A stretch of 64,000 nucleotides of DNA from Terricaulis sp. (lineage in GTDB: Bacteria > Pseudomonadota > Alphaproteobacteria > Caulobacterales > Aquidulcibacteraceae): NCBI GenBank assembly GCA_024707365.1, contig JANPZV010000004.1, positions 1 through 64,000 of the forward strand. The letters are read 5' to 3'. A program made the translations under genes and the position numbers. Position 1 is the stretch's first letter. Each line of letters begins with the position of its first letter. Below, one piece after another: positions 56,519-64,000 of the stretch. The notes below the pieces were generated by a model that searched no databases, was not told the DNA's origin, and worked only from the letters and a program-made list of their open reading frames with translations.

Positions 56519-57057
56519 GCGGCAAGGGCTGCATGCGCAAGCTGCGCCGTTTCGCACTGGCGCACGGCGGGCACGCGGCCGTCGAGTTTGCCGTGCTGCT
56601 GCCGGTGATGTTGCTGCTTTTGTTCGGCTCGGTCGATCTCATCGACATGATGCAGGCCAATCGCCGCGCGCAAAACACCGCGGCTTCGATCGCCGATGTT
56701 GTAGCGCGCGATACCGAGGTGACGACCGAGGAGGTCACCGGGCTTTGGTCGGCGGTGAATCTTCTGATGTTTCCCAGCGACGGCAACGATGTGAAAATTC
56801 GCATCAATAGCGTGCTGGTCGTGGACGGCGCGCGCGCCGAAGTGGTTTGGAGCGAGGGGCACGGCATATCCGCGCGCGCGTCGGGCGAACAGGTCACGCT
56901 CCCCGATGGCATGATGCAGCCCGGCTCGAGCCTCATCATGGCCGAGACGGAGTTTTCCTATCGCAGCCCGCTCGGTTTCCTCACGCCAAGCGCGCGGACC
57001 TTCCGCCACACCATCCACCGCCGCTCGCGCCTGGTGGACCCGATCCCCCGCGTTTAG
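56515..57057 (+). CDS. TadE-like pseudopilin 2 (TadF-like)
   Basis: 180 aa, starting at GTG 56515 or ATG 56533. The motif LAHGGHAAVEFAVLLPVMLL matches TadE/TadF pseudopilins, followed by LLFGSVDLIDMMQANRRAQN and a periplasmic domain (ADVVARDTEVTTEEVTGLWS). It is translated in tandem with the gene before it. The following 39 bp separate it from amn. Confidence 0.82.
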   Translation: MSGKGCMRKLRRFALAHGGHAAVEFAVLLPVMLLLLFGSVDLIDMMQANRRAQNTAASIADVVARDTEVTTEEVTGLWSAVNLLMFPSDGNDVKIRINSVLVVDGARAEVVWSEGHGISARASGEQVTLPDGMMQPGSSLIMAETEFSYRSPLGFLTPSARTFRHTIHRRSRLVDPIPRV

Positions 57058-57096
57058 CCCGCTTGACGGATCGCCCGCGCTGGGCACATTCCGTCC

Positions 57097-58542
57097 ATGC
57101 CGCAATCACAAACTCCAGAAGAAGCAGTTGATCTGCTCGAATCCATGCACGCCCGCGCCGTGACGGCGCTGATCGAGGCCGTGCGCCGTTTCGCCGAGGG
57201 CGGGGCCCCGCCGACGCCGGAAGAACGGGCGCTGTTCCGCTACCCGGAATTGCGCGTGACCTATCTGCCGGGCGCGCCCACGCCGAAACTGGCCCGCGCC
57301 TACGGCCAGCTCACCTGGCCGGGCGAATACGCCGTCACCATCACGCAGCCGAAATTTTTCCGCCCTTATCTGCTGGAGCAGCTCAAGCTGCTCACCGATG
57401 ATTACGGCGCCGAGTTGAGCGTGCGCACCTCGTCCACGGAAATTCCGTATTCGTTCGTGCTGGATGCGGCGGGGGCGGCGGCGTTTGAAAACGTGCCGGC
57501 CGAGGAGCTGTCGCGCTATTTCCCCAGCCCGCGCCTCACGCAAGTGGGCGATTTGGTGGTGGATGGCCTGCGCATCGAGCGGCTGGATCGCGCCCGGCCG
57601 CTGGCTTTGTTTGATGCGCCTCGCATCGATTATTCGCTCAAGCGCTTGCAGCATTACACCGGCGCGCCCTGGGCCGATGTGCAGCCCTGGATCCTGTTCA
57701 CGAACTATCAGCGCTACGTGGAGGAATTCGTCCGCTGGGCGGCGGAGGCGGTGGCCAATGGGCCCAAGGGCTGGGCGCTTTCGTGCCCTGGCGGGGTGCG
57801 GATTGAGGCAGGGGATCAGGATGCGCTGGCCAAGGCGCAAGCCGCGCCTTGGCAGAAATATCAGATGCCGGCCTACCATCTCGCCACGCCTGACAGCGAT
57901 GGCGTTACGCTGATCAATATCGGCGTCGGCCCCTCGAACGCCAAGACGATCACCGATCACCTTGCGGTGCTGCGCCCGCATTGCTGGCTGATGATCGGCC
58001 ATTGCGGCGGCCTGCGGCACACCCAGCGCATCGGCGATTACGTGCTCGCGCACGCTTATCTGCGCCGCGATAAGATCCTCGATGATCGTGTGCCGCTTGA
58101 GGTGCCGATCCCGGCGATCGCGGAAATCCAGATCGCGCTGCAAAATGCGGCGGCCAGCATTGTCGGCGACGACAAGGAAGAATTCCGCCGCCGCCTGCGC
58201 ACCGGCACGGTGGTGTCCTACGCCGATCGGAATTGGGAGCTGAATTACAACCAGGAGCGCCAATTGCTCTCGCAATCGCGCGCGGTGGCGGTGGACATGG
58301 AAAGCGCTTGCATCGCCACGCAGGGCTTCCGCTTGCGCGTGCCGTATGGGGTTTTGCTGTGCGTCTCCGATAAGCCGGTGCATGGGGAGATCAAGCTGCC
58401 GGGCGTGTCCGATCGCTTCTATGACAGCGCCATCGGCGCGCATTTGCGCATCGGGCTTGAAACCATCGCTTTGCTCAAACAGCAGCGCGATCGCCTGCAC
58501 AGCCGCAAGCTCCGCGCGTTCGACGAGCCGCCATTCCGCTAA
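57097..58542 (+). CDS. amn: AMP nucleosidase
   Basis: 481 aa. An N-terminal Amn-specific domain (YPELRVTYLPGAPTPKLARA, GQLTWPGEYAVTITQPKFF) is followed by a nucleoside phosphorylase-like domain (INIGVGPSNAKTITDHLAVL, LMIGHCGGLRHTQRIGDYVL, AVDMESACIATQGFRLRVPY). It splits AMP to adenine and ribose-5-phosphate and so adjusts the AMP pool in the cytoplasm. The length matches the family. Confidence 0.94.
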   Translation: MPQSQTPEEAVDLLESMHARAVTALIEAVRRFAEGGAPPTPEERALFRYPELRVTYLPGAPTPKLARAYGQLTWPGEYAVTITQPKFFRPYLLEQLKLLTDDYGAELSVRTSSTEIPYSFVLDAAGAAAFENVPAEELSRYFPSPRLTQVGDLVVDGLRIERLDRARPLALFDAPRIDYSLKRLQHYTGAPWADVQPWILFTNYQRYVEEFVRWAAEAVANGPKGWALSCPGGVRIEAGDQDALAKAQAAPWQKYQMPAYHLATPDSDGVTLINIGVGPSNAKTITDHLAVLRPHCWLMIGHCGGLRHTQRIGDYVLAHAYLRRDKILDDRVPLEVPIPAIAEIQIALQNAAASIVGDDKEEFRRRLRTGTVVSYADRNWELNYNQERQLLSQSRAVAVDMESACIATQGFRLRVPYGVLLCVSDKPVHGEIKLPGVSDRFYDSAIGAHLRIGLETIALLKQQRDRLHSRKLRAFDEPPFR

Positions 58543-58603
58543 GGCTTGAGCCGATTTCGGCGGCGATTGCGCCAACCTCGTAAGCCCCAGTGCGGGCGGG
58601 GGC

Positions 58604-59257
58604 GTGGCGATGCGGCGGCTTGCGATCTGTTTGGCTCTAGCGATGGCCGCTTGCGCGCCAGAGCCTGCGCCTGAAATCCCGGCGCCAAGCGCCGAACCCG
58701 CACCGCTGCCGCCGATGACGATCATCTTGCGCGAGTGTGAGCCGCCCGAGTGCGCGGGCTTTAGCGCTGTGCGCAATGTGGAGTTTGGCGCGGCCGTGCT
58801 GGGCGCCTCGATGCAGGATAAGCCGCGCGGCTGGCGGCGCGATCGGCTCTCATGCGACAGCGCCATGCTGTACGAAAGCCGCGATCTCTGCATCTACACC
58901 CATGGCGGGCTGATCTATTATTTCGATCGCGAGCTGCTTGTCGGCAAAACCCTCTATCGCGTGTTCGCCCCGCCCGGCATGCCGACATGGCCCGCGGGCG
59001 AAGTCTTGCCGTATGGCCTCAGCGGCGATGAAACGCCGGAGGAGGCCGCGCGCGTGATCGAGGCCAATACCGGTGTTCCCCTGGAGGTGAGCGTTCACTT
59101 CACGCACGCCGAACTCAATTCGCGCGCGCCGATCTACACCCGCGCCGGCGTCCCGATCCACATCCGGGTCCGCTACGAGGGCAGCGAGAAAATGGTGTAC
59201 ATCAGCACCGGGATGATCCGCCCGCCGCGGCCCGAGCCGAACCCTTACCTCCCGTGA
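58604..59257 (+). CDS. Hypothetical lipoprotein
   Basis: 217 aa from GTG 58604 (ATG at 58610 is an alternative). The lipobox is LAMAAC (Cys about residue 17), then a Pro-rich stretch (PEPAPEIPAPSAEPAPLPP). The folded part includes CDSAMLYESRDLCIYTHGGL and IYYFDRELLVGKTLYRVFAP, and ends PPRPEPNPYLP. No family recognised. It sits between amn and a phosphatase gene on the same strand. Confidence 0.6.
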   Translation: MAMRRLAICLALAMAACAPEPAPEIPAPSAEPAPLPPMTIILRECEPPECAGFSAVRNVEFGAAVLGASMQDKPRGWRRDRLSCDSAMLYESRDLCIYTHGGLIYYFDRELLVGKTLYRVFAPPGMPTWPAGEVLPYGLSGDETPEEAARVIEANTGVPLEVSVHFTHAELNSRAPIYTRAGVPIHIRVRYEGSEKMVYISTGMIRPPRPEPNPYLP

Positions 59258-59293
59258 GCGGCGTTGCGCCCCCGCCCGCCAGCGCTTAAGTCG

Positions 59294-60079
59294 ATGCCCA
59301 TGCAAGACAGGTTGATCGATTTCGAGCGCGTGCTCAATTTCCGCGATTTTGGCGGCTGGGAAACCGAGGACGGGGCAAAAATCGCGCGCGGCAAGCTGTT
59401 CCGCTCGGCCGCCTTCAATGACGCCAGCGCCGCTGATCTTGCCCGGCTCGATGCGATGGAGCTCCGCTTCCTGGTGGATCTGCGCCGCCCCGAGGAGCGC
59501 AAGCACGAGCCGAACAAATGGGTCAGCGAAGCCTGCCGGCACATCTTCAAAGATGACGGCGTGAAAAGCTCAGAGCTCGCGCCGCATCTCATCGCGCTGA
59601 TGCAAAGCGATCTGACGCCGCAATCGACGCGCGCGTACATGATGGAGCTATATCGCAGCATCCCGTTCGATCCGCGCCTTGTCAGCCTCTACCGCGATTG
59701 GTTCGCCGAACTGAGTGAGGGCGGGGCGGGCGTGATCCATTGCGCCGCCGGCAAGGACCGCACGGGCGTTGGCTGCGCGCTGACGCTGATGGCGCTGGGC
59801 GTGGATGAAGAGGCGGTGTTCGCCGATTATGATTTCACCAATCAGGCCGTCGATCTCGCCACGCGCATGCCGCGCATTCAGGAACGGATGGAAGAGCGCC
59901 TTGGCAAAAAGCTCGATCCCGAAGCGCTGAGGCCCATGCTTGGCGTGCATGTCGATTATCTGCGCGAGGCGCTGAACGTGATCGAAGCCAAGCATGGCTC
60001 AGCGATTGCGTATATCGACGAAGTGCTCGGCGTCGGCCCGGCTGGGCGCGCGGCGCTGAAGGAAAAGCTGAGTGTCTAG
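59294..60079 (+). CDS. Tyrosine phosphatase-like protein (Y_phosphatase3)
   Basis: 261 aa. VLNFRDFGGWETEDGAKIAR is the N-terminal signature of this bacterial protein-tyrosine phosphatase group; LDAMELRFLVDLRRPEER comes next. The phosphatase loop is VIHCAAGKDRTGVG: Cys150 and Arg156 fit the C(X)5R pattern. It may dephosphorylate protein tyrosines or phosphoinositide-like substrates. The ATG at 59294 is chosen because the conserved region begins just after it. Confidence 0.88.
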   Translation: MPMQDRLIDFERVLNFRDFGGWETEDGAKIARGKLFRSAAFNDASAADLARLDAMELRFLVDLRRPEERKHEPNKWVSEACRHIFKDDGVKSSELAPHLIALMQSDLTPQSTRAYMMELYRSIPFDPRLVSLYRDWFAELSEGGAGVIHCAAGKDRTGVGCALTLMALGVDEEAVFADYDFTNQAVDLATRMPRIQERMEERLGKKLDPEALRPMLGVHVDYLREALNVIEAKHGSAIAYIDEVLGVGPAGRAALKEKLSV

Positions 60080-60152
60080 CCGCGACGAGGGCGCGTGAGG
60101 TGATGCGGCTGCGCATCCGACGAGCGGAAGCGGCGATTGCGCGCTTCCGTTG

Positions 60153-60929
60153 TCAATTGGAACTAACGCCGACAATTGCCGCTGGCGCCGATGAGGCGGC
60201 GTCACCAAGTGCGACGGCGTCAGCGATCTCGCTGGCTATTGCCTGTATGGCGGCGCAAGGATCCCGAGAAGCCGTGATCGGACGTCCGACGACCAGGTGA
60301 CTGGCCCCGTTTTCAATTGCGTATCTCGGCGTTGCGGTGCAGATCTGGTCGTCTTCACTTGCCGATGTCGGGCGGATGCTCGGCGTCACCACCAAGAAGT
60401 CCGCCCCGCCAACTCGCCGAGCAATCGCGGCTTCATGCGGGCTCGACACGACGCCGTCGGCGCCGGACTCAAGCGCTTGTCTGACGCGCCGTTCCACCAG
60501 GGTATCAACGCCAACGGAATACCCGATCTCGCCGAGATTTTGGCCGTTGAGGCTGGTGAGCACCGTCACGCCCAAAATCTTCATTGGCGCCTCACCACGA
60601 CCGCGAACCGCTGCGGCGAGCACTTGTGGCTCCGCATGAACGGTAAGGAAATCACAGGCGCCCGATGCGGCAAGCGCAGCGCTGGCTTTTTCAACAGTTG
60701 CGCCAATGTCGTGAAGTTTCCAATCGGCAAAAACTGATCGCCCTCGCGCCTTCAGGTCGCGCGCCATGGCCATGCCCTCGGTCGCAAGAAGCTGAAGGCC
60801 AATTTTGTAGAACGAGGCGAAGGAGCCCAAGCGCTCGACTAATTGCTCGGCTTCCGCGCGATTTGAGACGTCAAGCGCAACAATGATGCGTGGGTCTGAA
60901 AGTGTTTGCGGTGTCATGCTAAGCGCCAT
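60153..60929 (-). CDS. pyrF: Orotidine 5'-phosphate decarboxylase
   Basis: 258 aa. IIVALDVSNRAEAEQLVERL at the start, YKIGLQLLATEG, the catalytic DxKxxD site VFADWKLHDIGATVE (Asp69, Lys71, Asp74), FLTVHAE and the C-terminal phosphate loop HLVVGRPITASRDPCAAIQA. It makes UMP from OMP. The C-terminal tail beyond the fold is somewhat long (about 30 residues). The start at 60929 or 60917 is uncertain because no clear ribosome site precedes either. Confidence 0.93.
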   Translation of the reverse strand: MALSMTPQTLSDPRIIVALDVSNRAEAEQLVERLGSFASFYKIGLQLLATEGMAMARDLKARGRSVFADWKLHDIGATVEKASAALAASGACDFLTVHAEPQVLAAAVRGRGEAPMKILGVTVLTSLNGQNLGEIGYSVGVDTLVERRVRQALESGADGVVSSPHEAAIARRVGGADFLVVTPSIRPTSASEDDQICTATPRYAIENGASHLVVGRPITASRDPCAAIQAIASEIADAVALGDAASSAPAAIVGVSSN

Positions 60930-61060
60930 TGATAGATCGGCGCCGGCGATTCCGCAACGCGCGCCCGCCAAGCCTCTTGAGCAATGTCGCAAATGGGCCA
61001 CGCGCGGACAATGGGCCCGACCGCGCTGGCGCGGCCGGGCCCTTGAGCGGTTGGGGCTTA

Positions 61061-62089
61061 TCACCCCGCCGCTTTGCGCTTTTCCATCATCTGCTCGAAA
61101 TTCGACCACACGCCGGCATCGCCGTGCCAATCGCCTTTGGTGGCCGCCTTTGAATATTCCGTGGCGCGCGCTTCAAAGAAGTTCGCGTGCTCGACGCCGT
61201 TCAAGATCGCGGTGAGCCACGGGATCGGGTGCTCGGTCACGCCGTAGATTTTCGGCAGATCAAGCTGGCCCAGGCGCCAATCGGCGATGTAGCGGATGTA
61301 TTTCTTGATGTCGTCCGCCGTCATGCCCTGCACCGGGCCCATCTCGAAGGCGAGGTCGATAAAGCGATCCTCGATGCCGACGACGGTTTTGCAGCACTCG
61401 ACGATATCGTCCTTCACCGCTTGGCTGAGCGCGCCGGTTTCCTTCGCATAGGCGTGGAAGAGCTTGATCATGCCCTCGCAATGCAAGCTTTCATCGCGCA
61501 CGCTCCACGTCACGATCTGGCCCATGCCCTTCATTTTGTTGAAGCGCGGGAAGTTCATCAGCATCGCGAACGAAGCGAAGAGTTGCAGCCCCTCGGTGAA
61601 GGCGCCGAACATCGCCAGCGTGCGCAGGATGTCTTCATCCGTCTCAACGCCGAACGTGCCCATGTAATCGTGCTTGTCGCGCATGGCCTGATAATCGAGG
61701 AACGCCTCGAACTCGGTTTCCGGCATGCCGATGGTTTCAAGCAGCAGCGCGTAGGCGGCGATGTGCACGGTTTCGATGTTGGAGAACGACGCGAGCATCA
61801 TCTTGATCTCGGTCGGCTTAAACACGCGCGCGTAGCGCTCCATGTAATTGTCGTTCACCTCGACATCCGCTTGCGTGAAGAAGCGGAAAATCTGGGTGAG
61901 CAGGTTGCGCTCCTGGTCGTTGAGCTTGGAGGCCCAATCCTTCACGTCCTCGCCGAGCGGGACTTCCTCGGGCATCCAGTGCACCTGCTGCTGGCGGCGC
62001 CAGAATTCGTAGGCCCAGGGGTAGCGGAACGGCTTATAGCCGATCGACGGCGTCCGAAGCCCCGTTTTGCCCCCGTTTTCGCCAGCCAT
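61061..62089 (-). CDS. nrdB: Class Ia ribonucleotide reductase small subunit
   Basis: 342 aa. The di-iron site and radical Tyr are visible: SFSNIETVHIAAYALLLETI carries Glu106, His109 and Tyr113, spaced as E115, H118 and Y122 of E. coli NrdB; Glu166 (FTEGLQLFASFA) and Glu200/His203 (RDESLHCEGM) complete the ligands. It ends GVWSNFEQMMEKRKAAG. It provides the tyrosyl radical to NrdA for dNTP synthesis. GGAG lies 7 nt before ATG 62089. NrdR-box-like sites lie upstream at 62115 and 62147. nrdA is not in the window. Confidence 0.96.
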   Translation of the reverse strand: MAGENGGKTGLRTPSIGYKPFRYPWAYEFWRRQQQVHWMPEEVPLGEDVKDWASKLNDQERNLLTQIFRFFTQADVEVNDNYMERYARVFKPTEIKMMLASFSNIETVHIAAYALLLETIGMPETEFEAFLDYQAMRDKHDYMGTFGVETDEDILRTLAMFGAFTEGLQLFASFAMLMNFPRFNKMKGMGQIVTWSVRDESLHCEGMIKLFHAYAKETGALSQAVKDDIVECCKTVVGIEDRFIDLAFEMGPVQGMTADDIKKYIRYIADWRLGQLDLPKIYGVTEHPIPWLTAILNGVEHANFFEARATEYSKAATKGDWHGDAGVWSNFEQMMEKRKAAG

Positions 62090-62114
62090 AGATCGTCTCC
62101 GTTCCGCAATTATT

Positions 62115-62156
62115 CTAGATGTAGGGATAGGGTGGCGCAACCGCCACCACATCTAG
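62115..62156. promoter_or_regulatory. Putative paired NrdR boxes upstream of nrdB
   Basis: CTAGATGTAG (62115-62124) and CCACATCTAG (62147-62156) fit the form of NrdR-box cores (CWATATATWG) in 8 and 7 of 10 positions. Their starts are 32 bp apart, near three helical turns as is usual for NrdR pairs. Between them lies a GGTGGCG/CGCCACC hairpin. Confidence 0.45.
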
Positions 62157-62271
62157 CGCATCAGGGCGTGAGTCTCCTTTAAGAAAGGTTACCAGCCGCG
62201 ACAGGCGGACCATGGATCGATTCATCGGTCTGGTAAGCCGAGGCTGACGCCCAGCCTGTGGAGAACGCGGC

Positions 62272-62571
62272 TCAGCGGCCGCGATAAGGCTCGCAGCCGA
62301 TACCGTCGCCGTCCCGATCCAGGTGCGCGCCGTAACCCGGCTGGCCGCGCAGCACCGGCGCCGCGCCGGCCGCCCGCGCTTCGGCGCAATTGCGGAAGGG
62401 GGCTGTCATGGCCGGGGCGGCGGCTGGTTGCAGCGCCGCCGCCATCGCAGGCGCCTCGGCTTGCCCGAAATAGTAAAATGCGCCCGCGCCGACGATCAGG
62501 CCGGCAAGGGTGGGGCCGAGATAGAAGCGCAACATGCGCTTGCGCGCGAACTGGTTCGGAAACCGGAGCAT
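62272..62571 (-). CDS. Excalibur calcium-binding domain membrane protein
   Basis: 99 aa. One N-terminal membrane helix (FYLGPTLAGLIVGAGAFYYF), an Ala/Pro-rich linker, and a C-terminal Excalibur domain: NCAEARAAGAAPVLRGQPGY, then DRDGDGIGCEPYRGR with the DxDxDGxxCE calcium-binding loop and Cys pair. Such domains occur at the ends of extracytoplasmic nucleases and small surface proteins; the specific role is unknown. It is likely anchored with the domain outside the cytoplasm. Confidence 0.88.
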   Translation of the reverse strand: MLRFPNQFARKRMLRFYLGPTLAGLIVGAGAFYYFGQAEAPAMAAALQPAAAPAMTAPFRNCAEARAAGAAPVLRGQPGYGAHLDRDGDGIGCEPYRGR

Positions 62572-62600
62572 GCGCCCCTACATGCAAGAAATAGGCGCGT

Positions 62601-63239
62601 TTACCGCCGCACGGTCAGCGTCACGCCGCCGAAGCGTTCGTCCTTGGAGAAGGATTCGCGGCCAACCTGGGCGGAAACCTCACGCTCCACATAGGCGATC
62701 GAAGCCTGAACCGGGCCGCGCTGGTAGGTGACGCCGGCCGACATATCGCCGATTTCGACGCGATCTTGCAGGGCGAAGCCGCCGCCTTGGCCGCCCATGT
62801 CGTCGCGCTGGCCGGGCCGCCAGATCAGCGCCTCGTCATCGGAGGCGACGAACATATAGATCGAGCTGCCGCTGTTGTTTTCCTGGCCTTCTTCCTGAAC
62901 CAGATTGCGCCCGATCCGCACCTCGGAGCCGCGCGATTGGCGGTTCATATCGCCGGCCGCGTCCACCCCGATGGCGGCGCGCTGGGCGACTGAAACATCC
63001 AGCGGCCCGCTGGCGGCCAGTTCGAGCTCAAGGCGTTGAGGGGCCGGGCTTTCGCCGATCTGGATTTCCGGCGCGCGAAACCGGCCCGCCGCCTCGGCCC
63101 CGGCGCTCAGCGAGAGCTGCGCGGGCGCGCGCAATTGCTCATGCGGATCAGCCAGTTGCACGCCATCGACGCTCTCTTGAGCGACGGCCGCCGTCGCGCC
63201 AGCGAACAACGCGCTGCAAGTGACGAGGAGGGTACGCAT
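62601..63239 (-). CDS. Exported protein, tandem paralogue 1
   Basis: 212 aa with a signal peptide (LLVTCSALFAGATAAVAQES). The C-terminal half is rich in alternating beta strands: IYMFVASDDEALIWRPGQRD, LQDRVEIGDMSAGVTYQRGP, VQASIAYVEREV, ending DERFGGVTLTVRR. The alternating pattern suggests an outer-membrane beta-barrel or beta-sandwich. It is a clear paralogue of the next gene (63308). Function unknown. Confidence 0.65.
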   Translation of the reverse strand: MRTLLVTCSALFAGATAAVAQESVDGVQLADPHEQLRAPAQLSLSAGAEAAGRFRAPEIQIGESPAPQRLELELAASGPLDVSVAQRAAIGVDAAGDMNRQSRGSEVRIGRNLVQEEGQENNSGSSIYMFVASDDEALIWRPGQRDDMGGQGGGFALQDRVEIGDMSAGVTYQRGPVQASIAYVEREVSAQVGRESFSKDERFGGVTLTVRR

Positions 63240-63307
63240 ACGCACTTATAAAAGCCCTAGTTTGCCTCTGCGACAATCCGGTAATGCATAAATCCAGCCG
63301 TAGTTCC

Positions 63308-63988
63308 TTAATGGCGCATTGTGAGCGTGAAGCCGGCGAAGCGCTCGTCCTCAGAGAAATGCTGCGCGCCCGAGCGCACCGTGACCTCGCGCTCGACATA
63401 GGCGAGCGAGGCCTGAACCCCACGGAATTCATAGGTAATTCCGGCCTGGAGATCGCCAATTTCGACGCGATCCTGCATGGCGAAGCCGCCCGGTTCGGCC
63501 CCGAACGCGGTGCGTTGGCCGGGCCGCCAGATCAGCGCCTCATCTTCGGAGGCCGCGAAAAAATACCAACGGGGGCCGGCGCTTGGGGCGTCCTCGCGCA
63601 TGCCAAGGCCGCGGCCGATGCGCAATTCGGCGCTGCGGCTGTGGCGCGCGACATCGCCGGCGGCGTTAAAGCCGATGCCGCCCCGCTGGCTGAGCGCCAG
63701 ATCAAAGCCGGCGCCGGCCCGCGTCACCAGGGCGAACGCATAATTGGGGCCGTTGCGACGCTGCGCCTGATGCGGCGTGAAGGCAAAGCTGCGCTCTTCT
63801 TCGGCGCGGCTTAGTTCCAAACGAAAACGGTTCAGCCGAAGCTCAGGCGCCGCGGGCGCGTCTTGAAACGAAACCCCGCTTGCCGCCGCGAAGGGCGGGA
63901 GGGCTTCTTGCGCTTTGGCGTTGGCGGCTGTCGCCGTCCAGCTTGCAATCCCCACCAGGCCAACGATGACGAGCGTACAAAAGCGCAT
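63308..63988 (-). CDS. Exported protein, tandem paralogue 2
   Basis: 226 aa with a signal peptide (VIVGLVGIASWTATAANAKA). It shares the C-terminal pattern of paralogue 1: WYFFAASEDEALIWRPGQRT, MQDRVEIGDLQAGITYEFRG, VQASLAYVEREVTV, ending EDERFAGFTLTMRH. The middle is diverged. AGGAGGGTTGCG precedes ATG 63988. The two lie 68 bp apart, suggesting co-transcription. No recognised family; perhaps a small outer-membrane barrel. Confidence 0.65.
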   Translation of the reverse strand: MRFCTLVIVGLVGIASWTATAANAKAQEALPPFAAASGVSFQDAPAAPELRLNRFRLELSRAEEERSFAFTPHQAQRRNGPNYAFALVTRAGAGFDLALSQRGGIGFNAAGDVARHSRSAELRIGRGLGMREDAPSAGPRWYFFAASEDEALIWRPGQRTAFGAEPGGFAMQDRVEIGDLQAGITYEFRGVQASLAYVEREVTVRSGAQHFSEDERFAGFTLTMRH

Positions 63989-64000
63989 CGCAACCCTCCT

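Noticed and set aside
57106-58893. A 595-codon minus-strand frame opposite amn
   Set aside because: Shadow of AMP nucleosidase; the plus-strand protein has clear family motifs.

Overview
The window looks like a chromosomal segment of a high-GC alphaproteobacterium, most likely Caulobacterales or a Hyphomonadaceae-like relative. The grounds are a Caulobacter-style pilA/cpa (Tad pilus) locus, TonB-dependent receptor plus flavin-dependent halogenase pairs, LacI-type operators resembling the Caulobacter xylose operator, a 2-keto-4-pentenoate hydratase/TRAP operon, and strongly GC-biased third codon positions. No tRNA, rRNA, CRISPR array, transposase or prophage was recognised.

Region 1 (1-26,890) is a xylan and plant cell wall utilisation locus. 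It encodes a GH9 glucanase, Gfo/Idh oxidoreductase, sialate-O-acetylesterase-type esterase, CBM4/9-like protein, LacI regulator, two flavin-dependent halogenase homologues, a large TonB-dependent receptor, xylulokinase, xylose isomerase, transaldolase, GH10 xylanase, GH43 xylosidase/arabinofuranosidase, two divergent GH3 enzymes and a sodium/sugar symporter. Together these describe import of xylo-oligosaccharides through the outer membrane, hydrolysis in the periplasm, sodium-driven uptake of the sugar, and entry into the pentose phosphate pathway by the isomerase route. LacI-type operators (core GGTAGCGCTAAC and variants) recur in front of many of these genes.

Region 2 (27,100-36,450) holds a TRAP transporter with a 2-keto-4-pentenoate hydratase-type enzyme behind tandem GACACCGGTG operators, then central sugar metabolism: pgl, galU, a second transaldolase and transketolase. 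Two related small membrane-anchored proteins flank the last two.

Region 3 (36,490-44,830) covers cell-surface sugar synthesis: a sugar epimerase, glycosyltransferase, DegT-type aminotransferase, Gfo/Idh dehydrogenase, glmS and glmM, with two copies of a 125-bp dyad repeat.

Region 4 (45,600-57,060) is the Tad pilus locus. pilA and cpaABCDEF-tadBC run on the minus strand; a secretin-N-domain protein and two TadE-like proteins run on the plus strand. Three long palindromic repeats and a GIY-YIG nuclease gene sit between them.

Region 5 (57,100-64,000) contains AMP nucleosidase, a lipoprotein, a tyrosine phosphatase, pyrF, nrdB with NrdR-box-like sites, an Excalibur protein and two tandem exported paralogues.

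By my reading about 16 genes, including xylA, transketolase, cpaE and cpaF, are interrupted by single-base shifts, very often at homopolymer runs. I treat these as probable sequencing errors and report each gene as one span.
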